The translations under genes and the position numbers were made by a program. The notes under the pieces were generated by a model. The model was given only the letters and a program-made list of their open reading frames with translations. It made no database searches and had not been told where the DNA came from. DNA of 38,494 nucleotides from Gemmatimonadota bacterium (GTDB lineage Bacteria > Gemmatimonadota > Gemmatimonadetes > Longimicrobiales > RSA9): the NCBI GenBank assembly GCA_017881445.1, contig JADGQX010000012.1:1-38494 (forward strand), written 5' to 3'. Shown here in pieces: positions 18,192 through 27,052 of the stretch (positions are counted from its first letter, which is position 1; every line of letters begins with the position of its first letter).

Positions 18192-20261
18192 ATGATCCGA
18201 CGCGATGCCGCGCGCGCCCTGCGCGTGCTCCCGCTGCTCTGGTTGCCGCTGGCCTCCGCGCTGCAGGCGCAGGCACCGAAAGCGGGGCCAGCACCCCGCG
18301 CCATGACCGCCCGCGACCTCTGGTCCATGGGCCGGGTGGGGGCCCCTGCCCTCTCCCCCGATGGCCGCCGCGTCGCCTACGCGGTCACGCGCTACGACCT
18401 CGACAGCTACAAGAGCAGGACGGACATCTGGATCGTGCCGGTGGCCGGCGGCGAGCCGGTGCAGGTGACGTCGGCGACGTCGTCCAGCAGCCAGCCGGCC
18501 TGGTCCCCCGACGGCCATACCCTGGCCTTCATCTCGGGCCGCGGCGGCAACGGCCCGCAGGTCTACCTGCTCCCCCTGGACGGGGGCGAGGCGCGGGCAC
18601 TGACCTCGGTGCTGGGCGGAGCCGATGGCCCGGTCTGGTCGCCCGACGGCAAGAGCATCGCCTTCGCCAGCTCGGTCTGGCCGGCCGGCGACGCCGCCGC
18701 GGACCGGCTGAAGCAGCTCTCGGAGAGCAAGAGCCAGGCGCGCATCTACGACGAGCTCATGTTCCGCCACTGGGACGAGTGGACCAGCGGGCAGCGCAGC
18801 CATGTGTTCGTGGCCGACGTGGCCACGGGCGGAGCCCGCGACGTCACGCCCGGGCCCTACGACACCCCGCCCATCGCGCTCGCCGGGTTCCAGGAGTACG
18901 CCTTCTCGCCCGACGGCAAGGAGATGGCATTCTCCCGCAACACGGACGTGCCCACCTCCGTGGGCACGGGCAACGACGTCTGGACGGTGGCACTGGATGG
19001 AGCCGCGCCCCCCAGGCGCCTGACCGAGAGCAAGGCCAACGACGTCTCGCCCCAGTACTCGCCGGATGGGCGCTACATCGCATACCTGGCCATGGCCCGC
19101 CCGGGCTTCGAGGCGGACCTGGCGCAGATCGCGGTGGTCGACCGCCGGACGGGCGAGCGACGCATCCTGGCCCCGTCGCTCGACCGGCCCGTCGCGTTCT
19201 TCGCCTGGTCCGCCGACTCGAAGACCGTGTACTTCCTGGCCCAGGACGAGCTGCTGAGCCGGGCCTATCGCGTCCCGGCGGCCGGCGGCGAGGCGACGCC
19301 GCTGACCGAGGGGACCTTCAACAGCGCCCTGGCCGTGGCGCCCGACGGCCGCACCATGGTCGTCGCCCGCCAGTCGGTGAAGCTGCCGGTGGAGCTGTTC
19401 GCGCTGGACGGCGCCGGGAAGACGCTGCGCCAGCTCACGCACGTGAACGACACGCTGCTGTCGCAGCTCGCCCTCTTGCCCGCGGAGCCGTTCTGGTTCG
19501 AGGGCGCCGCCGGCGCGCGTGTCGAGGGCTTCATCGTCCGGCCGCCCGATTTCGACCCGGCCCGGAAGTACCCCGTCGTCTACCTGGTGCACGGCGGACC
19601 GCAGGGTGCCTGGGAAGACTCCTGGAGCTATCGCTGGAACCCCGCCATGTTCGCGGCGCCCGGCTACGTGGCCGTGCTGGTCAACTTCCACGGCAGCACC
19701 GGCTACGGTCAGAAGTTCACCGACGAGATCAGCGGCGACTGGGGCGGCGAGCCCTTCGACGACCTGATGAAAGGGCTCGACGCCGCGCTGCAGAAGTACC
19801 CGTTCCTCGACCGCTCCCGCATGGTCGCCGCGGGCGCCTCCTACGGCGGCTACATGATGAACTGGTTCGAGGGGCACACGGACCGGTTCCGCGCCATCAT
19901 CAACCACGACGGCATGTTCAACACGTTCAGCGCCTACGCCTCCACTGAGGAGCTGTGGTTCCCCGAGTGGGAGTTCAGGGGCATGCCCTGGAGCAACCGG
20001 GACCTCTACGAGAAGTGGAATCCGGCCAACTTCGTCCAGAACTTCAAGACACCCATGCTGGTGATCCACGGCGGCCTGGACTTCCGCCTCCCCCTGGAGC
20101 AGGGGCTGGAGGCGTTCACCACGCTGCGCCGCCGGGGCATCCGCGCCCGCCTGCTCTACTTCCCCGACGAGGGCCACTGGGTGCTGAAGCCCCAGAACGC
20201 CATGGTCTGGTGGGACACCATGTACGGGTGGATGAGAGAGTATATGGGGCCGGCGAGCTGA
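18192..20261 (+). CDS. S9 family peptidase (prolyl oligopeptidase type), secreted
   Basis: Signal-like N-term; WD40-like beta propeller repeats (SPDGRRVAYAV, SPDGHTLAFIS); catalytic GASYGGYMMNWFEGHTDRF; PMLVIHGGLDFRLPLEQG; PDEGHWV. Confidence 0.92.
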   Translation: MIRRDAARALRVLPLLWLPLASALQAQAPKAGPAPRAMTARDLWSMGRVGAPALSPDGRRVAYAVTRYDLDSYKSRTDIWIVPVAGGEPVQVTSATSSSSQPAWSPDGHTLAFISGRGGNGPQVYLLPLDGGEARALTSVLGGADGPVWSPDGKSIAFASSVWPAGDAAADRLKQLSESKSQARIYDELMFRHWDEWTSGQRSHVFVADVATGGARDVTPGPYDTPPIALAGFQEYAFSPDGKEMAFSRNTDVPTSVGTGNDVWTVALDGAAPPRRLTESKANDVSPQYSPDGRYIAYLAMARPGFEADLAQIAVVDRRTGERRILAPSLDRPVAFFAWSADSKTVYFLAQDELLSRAYRVPAAGGEATPLTEGTFNSALAVAPDGRTMVVARQSVKLPVELFALDGAGKTLRQLTHVNDTLLSQLALLPAEPFWFEGAAGARVEGFIVRPPDFDPARKYPVVYLVHGGPQGAWEDSWSYRWNPAMFAAPGYVAVLVNFHGSTGYGQKFTDEISGDWGGEPFDDLMKGLDAALQKYPFLDRSRMVAAGASYGGYMMNWFEGHTDRFRAIINHDGMFNTFSAYASTEELWFPEWEFRGMPWSNRDLYEKWNPANFVQNFKTPMLVIHGGLDFRLPLEQGLEAFTTLRRRGIRARLLYFPDEGHWVLKPQNAMVWWDTMYGWMREYMGPAS

Positions 20262-20336
20262 GGCCGAGGCTGAGGCTGAGGGGCGTGGCACGCGGCGCGG
20301 TCATTCCGCCACGTCCCTCGCAGGGCAACGAAACTT

Positions 20337-20534
20337 CATCTCACGCAGAGCCGCAGAGCCGCAGAGAGGCGCGCGGCGGCCGAGGGCCGCCGGCGTTTCC
20401 TCGGACAACGACGCGGTCTCTGGATCATGTTGTTGTTAAACAACAAAACCCGGATTCCTGTCGCGCCGCGAGGCCGGCGCCGCCCGCGGACCGCGCCGGA
20501 CCGGCTGCAGTTCTCTGCGGCTCCGTGTGAGATG
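20337..20534. repeat. ~200-bp intergenic element with 22-bp terminal inverted repeats
   Basis: CATCTCACGCAGAGCCGCAGAG (20337-20358) versus CTCTGCGGCTCCGTGTGAGATG (20513-20534); 20/22 complementary. Confidence 0.65.
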
Positions 20535-20562
20535 CTGTTGTTGTTGCCGTTGTCGTTGACGG

Positions 20563-22032
20563 TCAGGCGCCCGGTGTCAGCTCGGCCGCTACGGCGGCCT
20601 GGACCACGGCGAGCAGGCGGTCGACGTCGGACTCGGTCGCCCGGGGGTTGACGACGCAGGCGCGCAGCCAGAAGCGGCCGCCCATCACGGTGCTGGACAG
20701 GAAAGCCTCGCCTCCGAGCTGGACGCGGGAGAGCACGGCGCGGTTCAACCGGTCCAGCGCTTCGCCATCGTCGCCCAGCGCGGGCGGCGCGGCGCGGAAG
20801 CACACGATGCTCAGCCCCTGGGGCTCCCAGAGCACGAGGGCGGGCGCCTGCCGCACGCCGGCGGCCAGCCGCCGCGCCAGGGCCATGTCGTGGGCCAGCA
20901 GCTCGCGGTAACCCTCCAGCCCGAAATAGCGCAGCGCCAGCCACACCTTGAGCGCGCGGAAGGGGCGGGTCTGCTCGGTGCCGAACTCGCTGAACCAGGG
21001 CGGGCCCTGGACGCCGTGCTCGTCGCCGTCGGTGCGCAGGTAGGGCGGTACCAGGCTGAAGGCGTCGCGCAGCCCGGCGGCGTCCTTCACCAGCACGAGC
21101 CCGGCGTCCACGGGGACGTACAGCCACTTGTGCGGGTCCAGCGCGACGCTGTCCGCCCGCGCCATGGGCGCCAGCTCCGGGCGCAGCTCCTCCAGCATCA
21201 CCGCCGGACCGCCGTACGCGCCATCCACGTGCAGCCAAACGTCGTGACGCGCGCAGACGTCGGCCAGCGCGTCCAGCGGATCGATCGCGCCGGTGTTCAC
21301 GCTGCCGGCGCTGGCCACCACCGCCACGGGCAGGCGGCCATCCGCCAGATCCTCCGCCAACATGGTGTCCAGGGCGTCCGCCCGCAGCCGCAGCCTCTCG
21401 TCTCCCGGCACGTGGCGGATGCTGGCGCTGCCCAGGCCCAGCAGCTCCACCGCCTTCTGGTGGCAGCCGTGCGCCTCGCTCCCCAGGTACACGGTCAGCC
21501 GCGGCGAGTCGCCGCGGCCCTGCAGGCCAGAGGCGCGCACGTCCCAGCCCACGTGGCCACAGGCCCGGTGGCGCGCCGCCGCCAGCGAGATCAGCGCCGC
21601 GGTGGACGTGCCGCTCACCAGCAGCCCCGCCGAGCCCTCCGGGAATCCCAGCAGCCGCCGGAACCAGCCCACGACCTCGTGCTCCAGGGCGACGGCGCCG
21701 TGGTTGCCGCCGGCCACGCTCGGGTTCATGGCCGCCGCGAGCGCGGCCCCGAAAACACCCACCACCGCCGGGGGCGAGTTCACCCAGCCGTAGAAACGCG
21801 GATGGCCATTGCCGAAGGGATAGGGCGCGATCTCCCGGGCGAACTCGTCCAGCAACGTGTCCACGGGCTGCCCCCGCTCCGGCAGGGCGCTCGACTGCGC
21901 CCGCGCCAGCCGGTCCGGCGGCAGCGGCCGGAACACGGGCTCGTCCGGCAGATTCGAGAGATGCTCGGCCACGAGGTCCGCCACGCGGTAGCCCACCCGC
22001 CGGATCTCTTCCGCCGTCCAGGTGAAGTCCAT
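20563..22032 (-). CDS. Pyridoxal-dependent (group II) amino-acid decarboxylase
   Basis: ARFYGWVNSPP-type N-term, LLVSGTSTAALISLAAAR, WLHVDGAYGG, SVALDPHKWLYVPVDAGLVLVKD (PLP Lys). Confidence 0.92.
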   Translation of the reverse strand: MDFTWTAEEIRRVGYRVADLVAEHLSNLPDEPVFRPLPPDRLARAQSSALPERGQPVDTLLDEFAREIAPYPFGNGHPRFYGWVNSPPAVVGVFGAALAAAMNPSVAGGNHGAVALEHEVVGWFRRLLGFPEGSAGLLVSGTSTAALISLAAARHRACGHVGWDVRASGLQGRGDSPRLTVYLGSEAHGCHQKAVELLGLGSASIRHVPGDERLRLRADALDTMLAEDLADGRLPVAVVASAGSVNTGAIDPLDALADVCARHDVWLHVDGAYGGPAVMLEELRPELAPMARADSVALDPHKWLYVPVDAGLVLVKDAAGLRDAFSLVPPYLRTDGDEHGVQGPPWFSEFGTEQTRPFRALKVWLALRYFGLEGYRELLAHDMALARRLAAGVRQAPALVLWEPQGLSIVCFRAAPPALGDDGEALDRLNRAVLSRVQLGGEAFLSSTVMGGRFWLRACVVNPRATESDVDRLLAVVQAAVAAELTPGA

Positions 22033-22115
22033 CTTCCACCTCCCCGCGGGACACCTCCCCGCTATCGATCGCAGGGATCCTAATGCGTGGAGGGGCGGAC
22101 CACCACAGACACGCG

Positions 22116-22185
22116 CAGACGCAGGCGCAGGCGCAGACGTTCACGGGAACGGGCCCGTAAACGTCTGCGCCTGCGCCTGCGTCTG
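22116..22185. repeat. Long perfect palindrome built of hexanucleotide repeats
   Basis: CAGACGCAGGCGCAGGCGCAGACGTT (22116-22141) ... AACGTCTGCGCCTGCGCCTGCGTCTG (22160-22185), 26-bp perfect stem; loop contains ACGGG...CCCGT. Confidence 0.9.
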
Positions 22186-22213
22186 TGTCGTGAATCTGCG
22201 GGGAGGTTTCCAG

Positions 22214-22846
22214 TCAGCCGGCGGTTTCCACCTCGAAGCGGCAGCGGGGGCGATCGCCGTGCTCGCAGAACTGGCGCACGGGCGCGTCCACGGCGCCCGC
22301 GAGCACGCCCTCCAGGAACGAGCAGACCCGCGGCTCCTCCGCCACCGCCGTCGCCAGCGGGCAGGCATGGCCGGTGATCACCACCTTCGTGCCCTCCCGC
22401 GTCATGTCCGCCTCGGCACCGATCGCCTCCATGAGCGGCAGCAGTCCGCCCAGCCGCTCCAGCGGACCCGCGCCCGTGACGCCCGCATTCGCGCCCGCCC
22501 GCCGACCGATCGCCCGCAGCGCGTCCGCGAGTGCGTCCTCGCCCAGCCGCTCCCGCAGCTCCCCCACCAGCTCGCTCACCATGAACGCGTACGCCTTCGG
22601 GAACAGCGACTCCGCCTCCACCGTCAGCCGGTAGACGTGCGCGGGCTTGCCGATCGCCCGCCGCACGCCCTCCTGCTCCACCAGCCCGTCCCGCTCCAGC
22701 CCCGCCAGGTGCGCGCGCACCGCGTTGTCCGTCAGACCGACTTCGTCCGCCAGCTCGTTTACGGTGCGGCTGCCCCGCCGCAGCAGCCCCACGATGCGGC
22801 CGCGCGTGCTCGCCAGGAACCGTTCGTTCCAGCGCGTTCGTGCCAT
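22214..22846 (-). CDS. ArsR/SufR-like winged-helix regulator with C-terminal Cys residues
   Basis: RIVGLLRRGSRTVNELADEVGLTDNAVRAHLAGLERDGLVEQEGVRRAIGKPAHVYRL; C-term GHACPLATAVAEEPRVCSFLEGVLAGAVDAPVRQFCEHGDRPRCRFEVE. Confidence 0.82.
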   Translation of the reverse strand: MARTRWNERFLASTRGRIVGLLRRGSRTVNELADEVGLTDNAVRAHLAGLERDGLVEQEGVRRAIGKPAHVYRLTVEAESLFPKAYAFMVSELVGELRERLGEDALADALRAIGRRAGANAGVTGAGPLERLGGLLPLMEAIGAEADMTREGTKVVITGHACPLATAVAEEPRVCSFLEGVLAGAVDAPVRQFCEHGDRPRCRFEVETAG

Positions 22847-23072
22847 TGTTTTCCTCCCGGGTATGCATGAAGGCTAGTGGCGGGCGGCCCCTTTGTCAAT
22901 TGTTTACTGAAGATTGTGCCGAAACCGCGGCCATTTCCACCATTTCACCATTGTTTATTTGACAAACTCCGGCCGGGGTGTCATGGTTCACGCGCGGCTG
23001 TCACTGGCGGCAGCGCGCGTAGCCGACCGGGGCGTCGGCGCGCTGCGAACCTCGAGGGGAGAACGGTGCTTC

Positions 23073-23654
23073 ATGGACAAGCGATTCGGGCGGGGCCTCA
23101 CGCTGGCGCTGCTGGCGCTACTGGGTGCGGGTGCGGGGGCGGGGGCGGGGGCGGGGCTGCGGGCGCAGGCTGCGGGCGCGACGAAGGCGGCGCCGGCGTT
23201 GTCGGACCCGCAGGTGGCGCACGTGGCGGTGACGGCGAACACGATCGACGTGGGCATGGGGAAGCTGGCGCTGGAGCGGGCGCGGGGCGCGGCGGTGCGC
23301 TCGTTCGCGCGGACGATGATCCGCGACCACACGGCGGTGAACGCGAAGGCGGGCGCGCTGGCGGCGCGCCTGCACGTCACGCCCCTGGACAACGACGTGA
23401 GCGCGAGCCTGCAGAAGTCGGCAGGCGAGGCGCGGGCGAAGCTGTCGACGCTGCGCGGTCGCGCCTTCGACCGGGCCTACATCGACCGGGAGGTGAGCTA
23501 CCACCAGGGCATGCTGGATGCGATCGACAAGGTGCTCATCCCGTCGGCGCAGAACGCCGAGCTGAAGCAGCTCCTGGTGGACGTGCGGCCGGCGATCGCG
23601 GAGCACCTGGCGCACGCCAGGCAGCTGCAGGCGCAGCTCGCGGGTGGGCGGTGA
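23073..23654 (+). CDS. Secreted DUF4142 protein
   Basis: Signal peptide MDKRFGRGLTLALLALLGAGAGAGAGAGLRAQAAG; TANTIDVGMGKLALERARGAAVRSFARTMIRDHTAVN. Confidence 0.88.
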   Translation: MDKRFGRGLTLALLALLGAGAGAGAGAGLRAQAAGATKAAPALSDPQVAHVAVTANTIDVGMGKLALERARGAAVRSFARTMIRDHTAVNAKAGALAARLHVTPLDNDVSASLQKSAGEARAKLSTLRGRAFDRAYIDREVSYHQGMLDAIDKVLIPSAQNAELKQLLVDVRPAIAEHLAHARQLQAQLAGGR

Positions 23655-23974
23655 CGGGGCCAGGCGCTCGCCGGCGCAGGTGGGCGCCGGCTCTGGCGCT
23701 GCTGGCGCTGGCGGCGTTCTCGCCGGCGCCGCGGCGCCACCTGGTACAGGTGCGGGGGATGCAGTACGCGCCGGCCGCGCTCGAGGTGGCGGCGGGCGAC
23801 ACGGTGGTGTGGCAGAACACGGACATCGTGCCGCACACGGTGACGTCGAAGGGCTGGAACTCGGGCCCGATCGCGGCCGGAGCGTCGTGGAAGAAGGTGA
23901 TGCGGGCGCGGGGCGTCGTCGCCTACCACTGCACGTTCCATCCGACGATGGTGGGGACGGTCACGGTGCGCTGA
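23651..23974 (+). CDS. Cupredoxin/plastocyanin-like copper protein
   Basis: GTG overlapping the DUF4142 TGA; MQYAPAALEVAAGDTVVWQNTDIVPHTVTSKGWNSGPIAAGASW...VVAYHCTFHPTMVGTVTV (His, Cys, His, Met ligands). Confidence 0.87.
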   Translation: MTGPGARRRRWAPALALLALAAFSPAPRRHLVQVRGMQYAPAALEVAAGDTVVWQNTDIVPHTVTSKGWNSGPIAAGASWKKVMRARGVVAYHCTFHPTMVGTVTVR

Positions 23975-23996
23975 CGGACGGCGTCGCCGGGCCCGC

Positions 23997-24025
23997 TTGA
24001 CAGGAATCGCGCGATAGGCAATCAT
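23997..24025 (+). promoter_or_regulatory. Sigma-70-type promoter upstream of the attenuator leader
   Basis: TTGACA (23997-24002), 17-nt spacer, AATCAT (24020-24025). Confidence 0.6.
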
Positions 24026-24032
24026 TTAGACC

Positions 24033-24122
24033 ATGATGACGAGCGCCACCCGCTATTACGCCTACGCCTTTACCTACGCGACCCGTTCCACGGGACGCGC
24101 GCGGAGGCGCAGGCACGCATAG
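24033..24122 (+). CDS. Tyrosine-rich attenuator leader peptide
   Basis: ATG ATG ACG AGC GCC ACC CGC TAT TAC GCC TAC GCC TTT ACC TAC GCG ACC CGT TCC ACG GGA ... TAG = [29 protein letters not shown]; 4 Tyr + 1 Phe in 8 codons. Confidence 0.8.
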   Translation: MMTSATRYYAYAFTYATRSTGRARRRRHA

Positions 24123-24145
24123 CGGCGAGCCTCGCACAGACCGGG

Positions 24146-24182
24146 CGGCCCGTGGAGCGATCCACGGGCCGTTTTTCTTTTT
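24146..24182 (+). terminator. Intrinsic terminator (attenuator)
   Basis: CGGCCCGTGGA-GCGA-TCCACGGGCCG followed by TTTTTCTTTTT. Confidence 0.93.
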
Positions 24183-24202
24183 ACCCCCAGGGCAGGTGCC
24201 GC

Positions 24203-25243
24203 ATGATCATCGTCGTCAGGCCGGACGCGACCGAGGCGCAGCTGGACCACATCCGCGAGCGGGTGGAGGCACGCGGTCTGCGCACCCACGTCGTCAAGGG
24301 CGAGCAACGGGCGATCGTCGGCTGCGTGGGCGACGACTCTCTGCTGGGCGAGGCGGCTTTGCTGTCGCTGCCGGGCGTGGAGTCGGTGACGCCGCTGCTG
24401 AAGCCGTACAAGCTGGCGTCGCGGGAGTTCTCCTCGTCTCCGACCGTGATCCGGCTGGGCAAGTGGGCGACGGTGGGCGGCCCCTCGGTGCTGGTGATCG
24501 CGGGCCCCTGCGCCGTGGAGGGCAGGGAGATGCTGCTGGAGACGGCGGAGGCGGTCTCGGCGGCCGGTGCCGGTGCGCTGCGCGGGGGCGCGTTCAAGCC
24601 GCGGACCTCGCCTTACGTCTTCCAGGGGCTGGGCGTGGAGGCGCTGGAGTTGCTGGCGGAGGCCCGGGCGATCACGGGGCTGCCGGTGGTGACCGAGGTC
24701 ATGGACACGCGCCAGGTGGAGCTGGTGGCGGAGCATGCCGACGTGCTGCAGATCGGCGCGCGCAACATGCAGAACTACGCGCTGCTCTCGGAGGTCGGCA
24801 CGGTGCAGCGGCCGGTGCTGCTGAAGCGGGGGCTGTCGGCGACGCTGCAGGAGCTGCTGCTGGCGGCGGAGCACATCATGTCGCGCGGCAACCGGGACGT
24901 GATCCTGTGCGAGCGCGGGATCCGCACCTTCGAGACGGCGACGCGCAACACGCTGGACGTGGGCGCGATCCCCTGGCTCAAGTCCCAGACGCACCTGCCG
25001 GTGATCGTGGACCCGAGCCACGCGGCCGGGCGCGCGGACCTGGTGGCGCCGCTCGCCTACGCCGCCGTGGCCGCGGGGGCCGACGGGCTCATCGTCGAGG
25101 TGCACCCCCGTCCCGAGGAGGCGCTATCGGACGGCGACCAGTCGCTGACGTTCGACGCGTTCGCCGACATGATGGCGCACCTGAACCTGTTCGCCCGCGC
25201 CGCCGGTCGCACGGTCGGCCGCACGCTGGAGAGTGTCGCATGA
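24203..25243 (+). CDS. aroF: 3-deoxy-7-phosphoheptulonate (DAHP) synthase
   Basis: [44 protein letters not shown]...[21 protein letters not shown]...[17 protein letters not shown]...[47 protein letters not shown]. Confidence 0.93.
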   Translation: MIIVVRPDATEAQLDHIRERVEARGLRTHVVKGEQRAIVGCVGDDSLLGEAALLSLPGVESVTPLLKPYKLASREFSSSPTVIRLGKWATVGGPSVLVIAGPCAVEGREMLLETAEAVSAAGAGALRGGAFKPRTSPYVFQGLGVEALELLAEARAITGLPVVTEVMDTRQVELVAEHADVLQIGARNMQNYALLSEVGTVQRPVLLKRGLSATLQELLLAAEHIMSRGNRDVILCERGIRTFETATRNTLDVGAIPWLKSQTHLPVIVDPSHAAGRADLVAPLAYAAVAAGADGLIVEVHPRPEEALSDGDQSLTFDAFADMMAHLNLFARAAGRTVGRTLESVA

Positions 25244-25620
25244 CCGACCTGACGACGCGGCTCCTGGACCGCACGCGCGCCAGCGCCTGCACCATCACGC
25301 CCCTGGAGAGCGACCGCATGACCACACCCGCCCGCCCACCGGCCGACCCCCGCCGTGACCTGGCCGCGCTGCGCCAGGAGATCGAGTCGGTGGACGCCCG
25401 CATCGTACAACTCATCGCCGAGCGCACGGCGCTGGCGCACCGCATCGGCGAGGTCAAGCGCGCGGCCGGCCAGCCCATGCTCGACCCCGCGCGGGAGGCC
25501 GCCGTAGTGCGCCGGGCCGGGCTCCTGGCCCGCGACGCCGGCGTCGCCCAGGAGGACGTGCGCGAGATCTTCTGGCACCTCATCGGCCTCTCCCGCCGGG
25601 CGCAGGAAGGCAAGAGCTGA
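25240..25620 (+). CDS. AroQ-class chorismate mutase
   Basis: [57 protein letters not shown] overlap with aroF; alternative start at 25318. Confidence 0.88.
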   Translation: MTDLTTRLLDRTRASACTITPLESDRMTTPARPPADPRRDLAALRQEIESVDARIVQLIAERTALAHRIGEVKRAAGQPMLDPAREAAVVRRAGLLARDAGVAQEDVREIFWHLIGLSRRAQEGKS

Positions 25621-26525
25621 TGGCGGGCGCGCCCGCCAACCCCGACTTTGCCCCCAGCGGCGCCCCGGCCCGGGCCGCCGCCCCGCACACGGCCGCCGTG
25701 ATCGGCCTCGGCCTCATCGGGGGCTCCATCGCCCGGGACCTGGCCGCGGCGGGCGTGCGCGTGCTGGGCTGCGACCGCGACGACTCCACGCTGGAGGCGG
25801 CCATTGCCTCCGGCGTGGTAGCGGACTCGCTGGGCCCCCCGGTCGGGCCCGCCTGGGGCGGCGTAGCCGAGGCCGACTGGGTGATCCTGGCGGTGCCGGT
25901 GGACGCGGCCCCGGCGCTGCTGCTGTCACTGGCGCCCGCCCTGGGTGGCGCCCAGCTCGTCACCGACGTGGGCAGCACCAAGTCCGCCATCACGGCGGCG
26001 GCCGAGGGGCTGGGTCTGGGCCCGCGCTTCGTGGGCTCGCACCCCTTTGCCGGCGACCACCGCTCCGGCTGGGCGGCGTCCGCCGCCGGCCTCTTCCGCG
26101 GCGCCCGCGCCTACCTGACTCCCTGCCCTTCCACGGGCGACGTCGCCCTGCACGCCGCCCGCCGGCTCTGGGGCCTGTGCGGGGCCACGGTCGAGCTGAT
26201 CGACGCTGCCGCGCACGACCGGCTGATGGCCTGGGCCAGCCACCTGCCGCAGGTCGCCTCCAGCGCGCTGGCGCTGGCGCTGGCCGATGCGGGCATCCCC
26301 CCCGCCGCCCTCGGCCGCGGCGGCCACGATGCCACGCGCCTCGCCGCCGGCTCGCCCGAGGTGTGGACCGGGATCGCGCTGGAGAACGCGGCGGAGCTGG
26401 CGGTGGCGCTGGAGGCGTTGGAGGGACGGCTGGGCGAGTTGCGCGAGGCGCTCAAGCGGCGAGACGCGGCGGCAATTCACGCGCTGCTTGCAGCCGCGAC
26501 TGCGTGGTCGGGGGAAGGCGGGTGA
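25620..26525 (+). CDS. tyrA: Prephenate dehydrogenase
   Basis: AAVIGLGLIGGSIARDLAAAGVRVLGCDRD...VTDVGSTKSAI...FVGSHPFAGDHRSGWAAS; overlaps preceding stop. Confidence 0.9.
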   Translation: MAGAPANPDFAPSGAPARAAAPHTAAVIGLGLIGGSIARDLAAAGVRVLGCDRDDSTLEAAIASGVVADSLGPPVGPAWGGVAEADWVILAVPVDAAPALLLSLAPALGGAQLVTDVGSTKSAITAAAEGLGLGPRFVGSHPFAGDHRSGWAASAAGLFRGARAYLTPCPSTGDVALHAARRLWGLCGATVELIDAAAHDRLMAWASHLPQVASSALALALADAGIPPAALGRGGHDATRLAAGSPEVWTGIALENAAELAVALEALEGRLGELREALKRRDAAAIHALLAAATAWSGEGG

Positions 26526-26598
26526 GGCGGGTCGGGAGCGCAAGGCTCCCGGAGGTTCTCGCCAGGATCAGCCGAGCACGCGCCCGGGGTGCCGGTCT

Positions 26599-26943
26599 TC
26601 AGGCGCTCCTGCGTCGCGCCGAAACCACCCGGAGCGTGGCCTGGTTGCGGGCGCGCGGCTTGGGCCGCACGACGATCTCGACGTCGTTGCCCAGAGCGTT
26701 GAGGAAGCGCGTGAGGCGCTCAATGGAGTAGCCGGACACCTTCCCGCGCACCAGCGCCGACACCTTCGGCTGATCCAGCCCGAGGATCTCGGCCGCCTGA
26801 GCCTGCGTGAGTCCGCGATCCTCGATGGTACGGCTGATCTGAAACGCCAGATCCGTCTTCGCCAGCAGCTGCTCGGCGTTCGGAAGGCCGAGGTCCGCGA
26901 AGATGTTGTCACTCCCGACCTTGTACTCAAGCTCGTCGCTCAC
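26599..26943 (-). CDS. XRE family HTH protein (HigA-like)
   Basis: VSDELEYKVGSDNIFADLGLPNAEQLLAKTDLAFQISRTIEDRGLTQAQAAEILGLDQPKVSALVRGKVSGYSIERLTRFLNALGNDVEIVV; RBS ggaggaagg before GTG. Confidence 0.85.
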   Translation of the reverse strand: MSDELEYKVGSDNIFADLGLPNAEQLLAKTDLAFQISRTIEDRGLTQAQAAEILGLDQPKVSALVRGKVSGYSIERLTRFLNALGNDVEIVVRPKPRARNQATLRVVSARRRSA

Positions 26944-27052
26944 CTTCCTCCTCCTCGGTCGTTTCGCAATATGCCCGGATCTGGCATGTTTGTCCAGCCC
27001 TGTCGCCTCCAGTTTGGAGGTGCGCCGAGCTCCCGCAGTGAAGACTCTGGGG

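Noticed and set aside
18159-20291. 710-aa antisense ORF opposite the S9 peptidase
   Set aside because: Same GC-bias artefact; the plus-strand frame carries clear catalytic and propeller motifs.
24152-24202. Longer DAHP synthase N-terminus starting at 24152
   Set aside because: It would translate through the terminator hairpin and U-tract; ATG 24203 begins the recognisable family N-terminus MIIVVRP.
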